Both the position numbers and the translations under genes were made by a program. The notes below the pieces were generated by a model. The model made no database searches, had not been told where the DNA came from, and was given only the letters and a program-made list of their open reading frames with translations. Below are positions 7,117 to 9,282 of a stretch of 9,282 nucleotides of DNA, piece by piece (the first letter of the stretch is position 1; every line of letters begins with the position of its first letter). This DNA is from Clostridiales bacterium (GTDB taxonomy: Bacteria > Bacillota_A > Clostridia > Lachnospirales > Bianqueaceae), in NCBI GenBank assembly GCA_019423265.1, contig JAHZBS010000087.1, positions 1 through 9,282 on the forward strand, read 5' to 3'.

Positions 7117-7145
7117 ATTATACTGTATTTTATTTAAAATAGCAA
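7117..7145 (-). promoter_or_regulatory. Promoter for telA inside the cluster
   Basis: On the minus strand a perfect TATAAT (complement of 7117-7122) lies exactly 17 bp from TTGCTA (complement of 7140-7145), a 4-of-6 match to the -35 consensus. The spacer is very AT-rich. Transcription should start near 7110. This would let telA and the downstream VWA, xpaC and binding-protein genes be expressed separately from the PLD gene. Confidence 0.7.
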
Positions 7146-7193
7146 CCTTTCCGGCAAGGTTCCCAACAAATTTTCCTTTGCCTTGCGCCAATG

Positions 7194-8648
7194 CTATAGC
7201 AGGAAGCGAAATAGCTGGAAGACAACGGACGTGATGGGGTACAGATACTTCCGGCTGCCCGACAGCACTAAAGGCTCTACTCCCTCCCTCGTCTCATAGC
7301 CGCCCTCAGGGGTGACTTTCAGGGATTGATCCCACATGGCCAACATCGCGTCTTCCAGAGTCTGCGCAAATTCTTCTCCGTGAATGATCAGCATTGTCTC
7401 CGTGTCAAGATATGTGCTGCGCATGTCCAGATTGTAAGATCCGATAATCGATAGATCCTCGTCCAGCAGCAGCGACTTATTGTGCATGGAATGGATTCCC
7501 TGAAACTCATAGACCGTGATGCCCGTATTCAGGATCTTCTCTTTGTTGAAGATATAGTCGGAGGAACCCATAAAATTATCCCCACCGGCTACAGAATTGG
7601 TCAACATCTCATAGTCGTCCAGGTCGCTGCCTATGGATCTCAGCGCCGAATACATGGCGTCGTTGAGCACTGCGTAGGGGGTTTGAATCCAAACTCTCGA
7701 TTCCGCTTCCTTCATCAATTGCGTCAGCTGATACCACACCCACGGCTCTTTTGACATTTTGTGGATGGGATTATAGATCAGGGATACCTTACGGGTGGGA
7801 ATCGTCACCGCCGCATAATCGGTGTTCGGATCAAAGAGCTCCTTTCGCTCTTCCAGAAGGCGCTGATGCGTCTCCCGCAGACCGTCCGCCGCCTCCTGGA
7901 GCGCCTGCTCTTTTCGCTTCGGCACGCTGTCATACACAGTGGTACAGTCACCGCCATCCCAGAGGGAAGTGAAATACGCCTCAATCTGCTTCCACACGCT
8001 CCCCTCCTCCGGCTCTTTCCCGCTCCCATTGTAGATTAGCACATCCCGGTCGTAACTCAGCACATCAGGGTTATACTCCCCCAGGAAATAATTCGACGTA
8101 TTGCGGCCGCCCAACAGCAGGAATTGATTGTCAACGCAGATGAATTTATCATGCATTCGGCCGATAAAGGTCCATGGCAGCAGGGGATTCGGAAAATTAT
8201 AGAAGCGGATTTCGATGTTGGGGTGTGTGCCCAGCGCATAATTCTTCATATCCTTCCGCAGGCTTTTAATGCCGGAAAGGCCGTCCACCAAAATCTGAAC
8301 CTTGACCCCCCTGTCGGCGGCTGCCAGCATCATGGAATACAATTCTGTTCCGCTCTGGTCCGGCGACATGTCGAAGGTGGAAAAAAGGATCCGCTCCTTC
8401 GCCTCACTGAGAATTTTGAGGCGATACTCCAATGCTTCCTGGCTTGTCTCCACCAACATGGCTCGATCGGTTCCCACCGTGTCGCTGTAGAACTGATCTG
8501 TGGAGAACGATTGTTGGAACTCCTGGCTGACTTCCGGGAATCGCGCAAAGGGCAGCGTTGCCCCTAAAATCATATAGAGCAAAAGGCCAAGCAATGAATA
8601 CCCGATGATTCTTCGAACCCATCGTTTCTTAGGAGCCGGTTTCTTCAT
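7194..8648 (-). CDS. Membrane-anchored phospholipase D-like protein with two HKD motifs
   Basis: The 484-residue protein has a basic N-terminus and one membrane helix (about 13-34), followed by a two-domain PLD fold. HKD motif 1 is MHDKFICVDNQFLLLGGRN (165-183; H166, K168, D173). Motif 2 is MHNKSLLLDEDLSIIGSYNLD (389-408 in part; H389, K391, D396). Both are intact, so it should be an active phosphodiesterase or phosphatidyl transferase. Cardiolipin synthase and other PLD-family enzymes share this plan; only one N-terminal helix is seen, and a charged, likely helical segment (about 243-270) lies between the domains. The ATG complementary to 8646-8648 has AGAGGG 7 nt upstream. A TTG six codons earlier has no such site. 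It precedes telA by 182 bp. Lipid substrate is inferred, not shown; a cls symbol is not justified. Confidence 0.87.
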   Translation of the reverse strand: MKKPAPKKRWVRRIIGYSLLGLLLYMILGATLPFARFPEVSQEFQQSFSTDQFYSDTVGTDRAMLVETSQEALEYRLKILSEAKERILFSTFDMSPDQSGTELYSMMLAAADRGVKVQILVDGLSGIKSLRKDMKNYALGTHPNIEIRFYNFPNPLLPWTFIGRMHDKFICVDNQFLLLGGRNTSNYFLGEYNPDVLSYDRDVLIYNGSGKEPEEGSVWKQIEAYFTSLWDGGDCTTVYDSVPKRKEQALQEAADGLRETHQRLLEERKELFDPNTDYAAVTIPTRKVSLIYNPIHKMSKEPWVWYQLTQLMKEAESRVWIQTPYAVLNDAMYSALRSIGSDLDDYEMLTNSVAGGDNFMGSSDYIFNKEKILNTGITVYEFQGIHSMHNKSLLLDEDLSIIGSYNLDMRSTYLDTETMLIIHGEEFAQTLEDAMLAMWDQSLKVTPEGGYETREGVEPLVLSGSRKYLYPITSVVFQLFRFLL

Positions 8649-8682
8649 AGTCCATCCCTCTTTCAACGTGAAGCGCCGCTAT

Positions 8683-8712
8683 ATTATACAATCTTGATCT
8701 CAACCCAGTCCA
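8683..8712 (-). promoter_or_regulatory. Possible promoter for the PLD gene
   Basis: On the minus strand TATAAT (complement of 8683-8688) lies 18 bp from TGGACT (complement of 8707-8712). It overlaps the stop codon of the upstream gene and sits about 35 bp before the PLD start codon. The -10 is perfect but part of it is stop-codon sequence, so chance is possible. Alternatively PLD is read through from the upstream gene, 35 bp away. Confidence 0.4.
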
Positions 8713-9282
8713 GCACAGCGGCAAACCCCTGGATTTCCACAACATTCCGCCCGCTGTGCAGCGCCTGCGCCGGGATGGTCCAGGTGTGCGCCGGGCTGGC
8801 CGGAAGTGGCTTGGAAAGCTGGATATCCTTGACTTCCCGGCACTCCGTGCCATTGACCCATACGGTTTCCTCCCCTGTCTCCTGCTCCTGTTCTACGCCC
8901 AGCACAACATACGCCTGTTGGGTTTCGGCAGGCGCTTCTCCGATGGGAATCGCAAAGGCTTTTACCGAATGGGAAGTGACTGTGGCAGGAAGCAGATACC
9001 CGGCCGGCTCCCCCACCGCCCACGTATCTGAGTAGGTCACCACATGGCGGCGCGGTTTCCCGCGCAGGGTGGCCAGCTCGCCAACCTCACGCAGGAGCGT
9101 CGGATAGTTCTCCAGATCGTCCATACAGGTCATACAGTCAAAGTAATTAAATAGATACAGATCGTCGGCTCCCCTCGAGAGAAGGGCCATCGCCGCACCT
9201 CGCACCGTCTCCAGGGAATTGGTCTGTACCTTTTTCGAGGCAGGGTAGGCGCGGAGAAGGACCTCCAGCCCGGCTTCCAGCT
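8684..9282 (-). CDS. C-terminal part of a glycosidase-like (TIM-barrel type) protein, 5' end outside window
   Basis: The reading frame stays open to the right edge, giving 198 visible residues; a GTG near 9205 is internal and not a start. The segment VRGAAMALLSRGADDLYLFNYFD (26-48 in part) followed by LLREVGELATLRGKPRRHV resembles the last barrel strands of uncharacterised TIM-barrel glycosidase-like proteins, where a GADGIYLFNF motif precedes a LLREIGDPETLR motif. The remaining about 115 residues look beta-rich, with VNGTECREV and an end in VVEIQGFAAVLDWVEIKIV, suggesting an accessory beta-sandwich. Catalytic residues and any signal peptide are upstream of the window. The stop lies 35 bp before the PLD start. 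Its relation to the TelA cluster is unclear; the resemblance is from memory of family patterns and is moderate. Confidence 0.6.
   Translation of the reverse strand, partial: LEAGLEVLLRAYPASKKVQTNSLETVRGAAMALLSRGADDLYLFNYFDCMTCMDDLENYPTLLREVGELATLRGKPRRHVVTYSDTWAVGEPAGYLLPATVTSHSVKAFAIPIGEAPAETQQAYVVLGVEQEQETGEETVWVNGTECREVKDIQLSKPLPASPAHTWTIPAQALHSGRNVVEIQGFAAVLDWVEIKIV

Larger units (their letters stand above)
7012..7193 (-). promoter_or_regulatory. PLD-telA intergenic region with telA leader
   Basis: This 182-bp region separates the PLD stop codon from the telA start. Reading toward telA, AACCTT-GCCGGA-AAGGTT makes a 6-bp hairpin, too weak to call a terminator. A promoter follows, and then a leader of about 100 nt with small potential stem-loops: TGAGC/GCTCA (7087-7102), ACCGT/ACGGT (7049-7063) and GCCG/CGGC (within 7028-7041), the last next to the ribosome binding site. 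No known riboswitch class was recognised. Whether the leader regulates telA is unknown. Confidence 0.45.

Noticed and set aside
7012..7191. 60-residue N-terminal extension of TelA from a TTG at 7191
   Set aside because: It crosses a promoter and the GGAGG site for the ATG at 7011, and the added sequence does not look like TelA.
8649..8666. TTG start six codons upstream for the PLD-like gene
   Set aside because: No ribosome binding site precedes it; the later ATG has AGAGGG at 7 nt.

Overview
The window most resembles a mid-GC Bacillota chromosome, probably a gut-type clostridial lineage such as Lachnospiraceae or Oscillospiraceae. Reasons: AGGAGG-like ribosome binding sites, TATAAT promoters, Rho-independent terminators, and TelA, XpaC and GH95 protein types common in that group. 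The taxonomic call is inference. No rRNA, tRNA, CRISPR array, transposase or phage gene was seen.

Left end (1-1660) is a sugar-utilisation module. The first 50 codons of a cytoplasmic GH95 glycosidase (alpha-L-fucosidase type) run leftward out of the window. A GHMP-superfamily galactokinase-like gene runs rightward and ends in a strong terminator. The two are divergently transcribed from well-formed promoters. Each promoter carries the same 9-bp word in its -35/-10 spacer, arranged as an inverted repeat, which suggests a shared regulator.

The centre and right (1701-8648) hold a minus-strand gene cluster. In transcription order it encodes a membrane-anchored HKD phospholipase D-like protein, TelA, a membrane-anchored protein fusing a substrate-binding domain to a VWA domain, XpaC, a second membrane-anchored substrate-binding-like protein, and a Uma2-type PD-(D/E)XK nuclease. 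An intrinsic terminator follows Uma2. The VWA, xpaC and binding-protein genes are 10-14 bp apart. telA has its own consensus-like promoter and a leader of about 100 nt. There is no ABC permease or ATPase, so the two binding-type proteins look like surface sensors or adaptors rather than transport components. TelA and XpaC are a known pair; their combination with two related tethered binding domains, one carrying VWA, plus a PLD enzyme is the most interesting system here. A cell-envelope stress role is inference.

Right edge (8684-9282): the 3' part of a gene whose product resembles the end of a TIM-barrel glycosidase-like protein with a C-terminal beta-rich domain. Its 5' end lies outside the window. 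A possible promoter for the PLD gene overlaps its stop codon.
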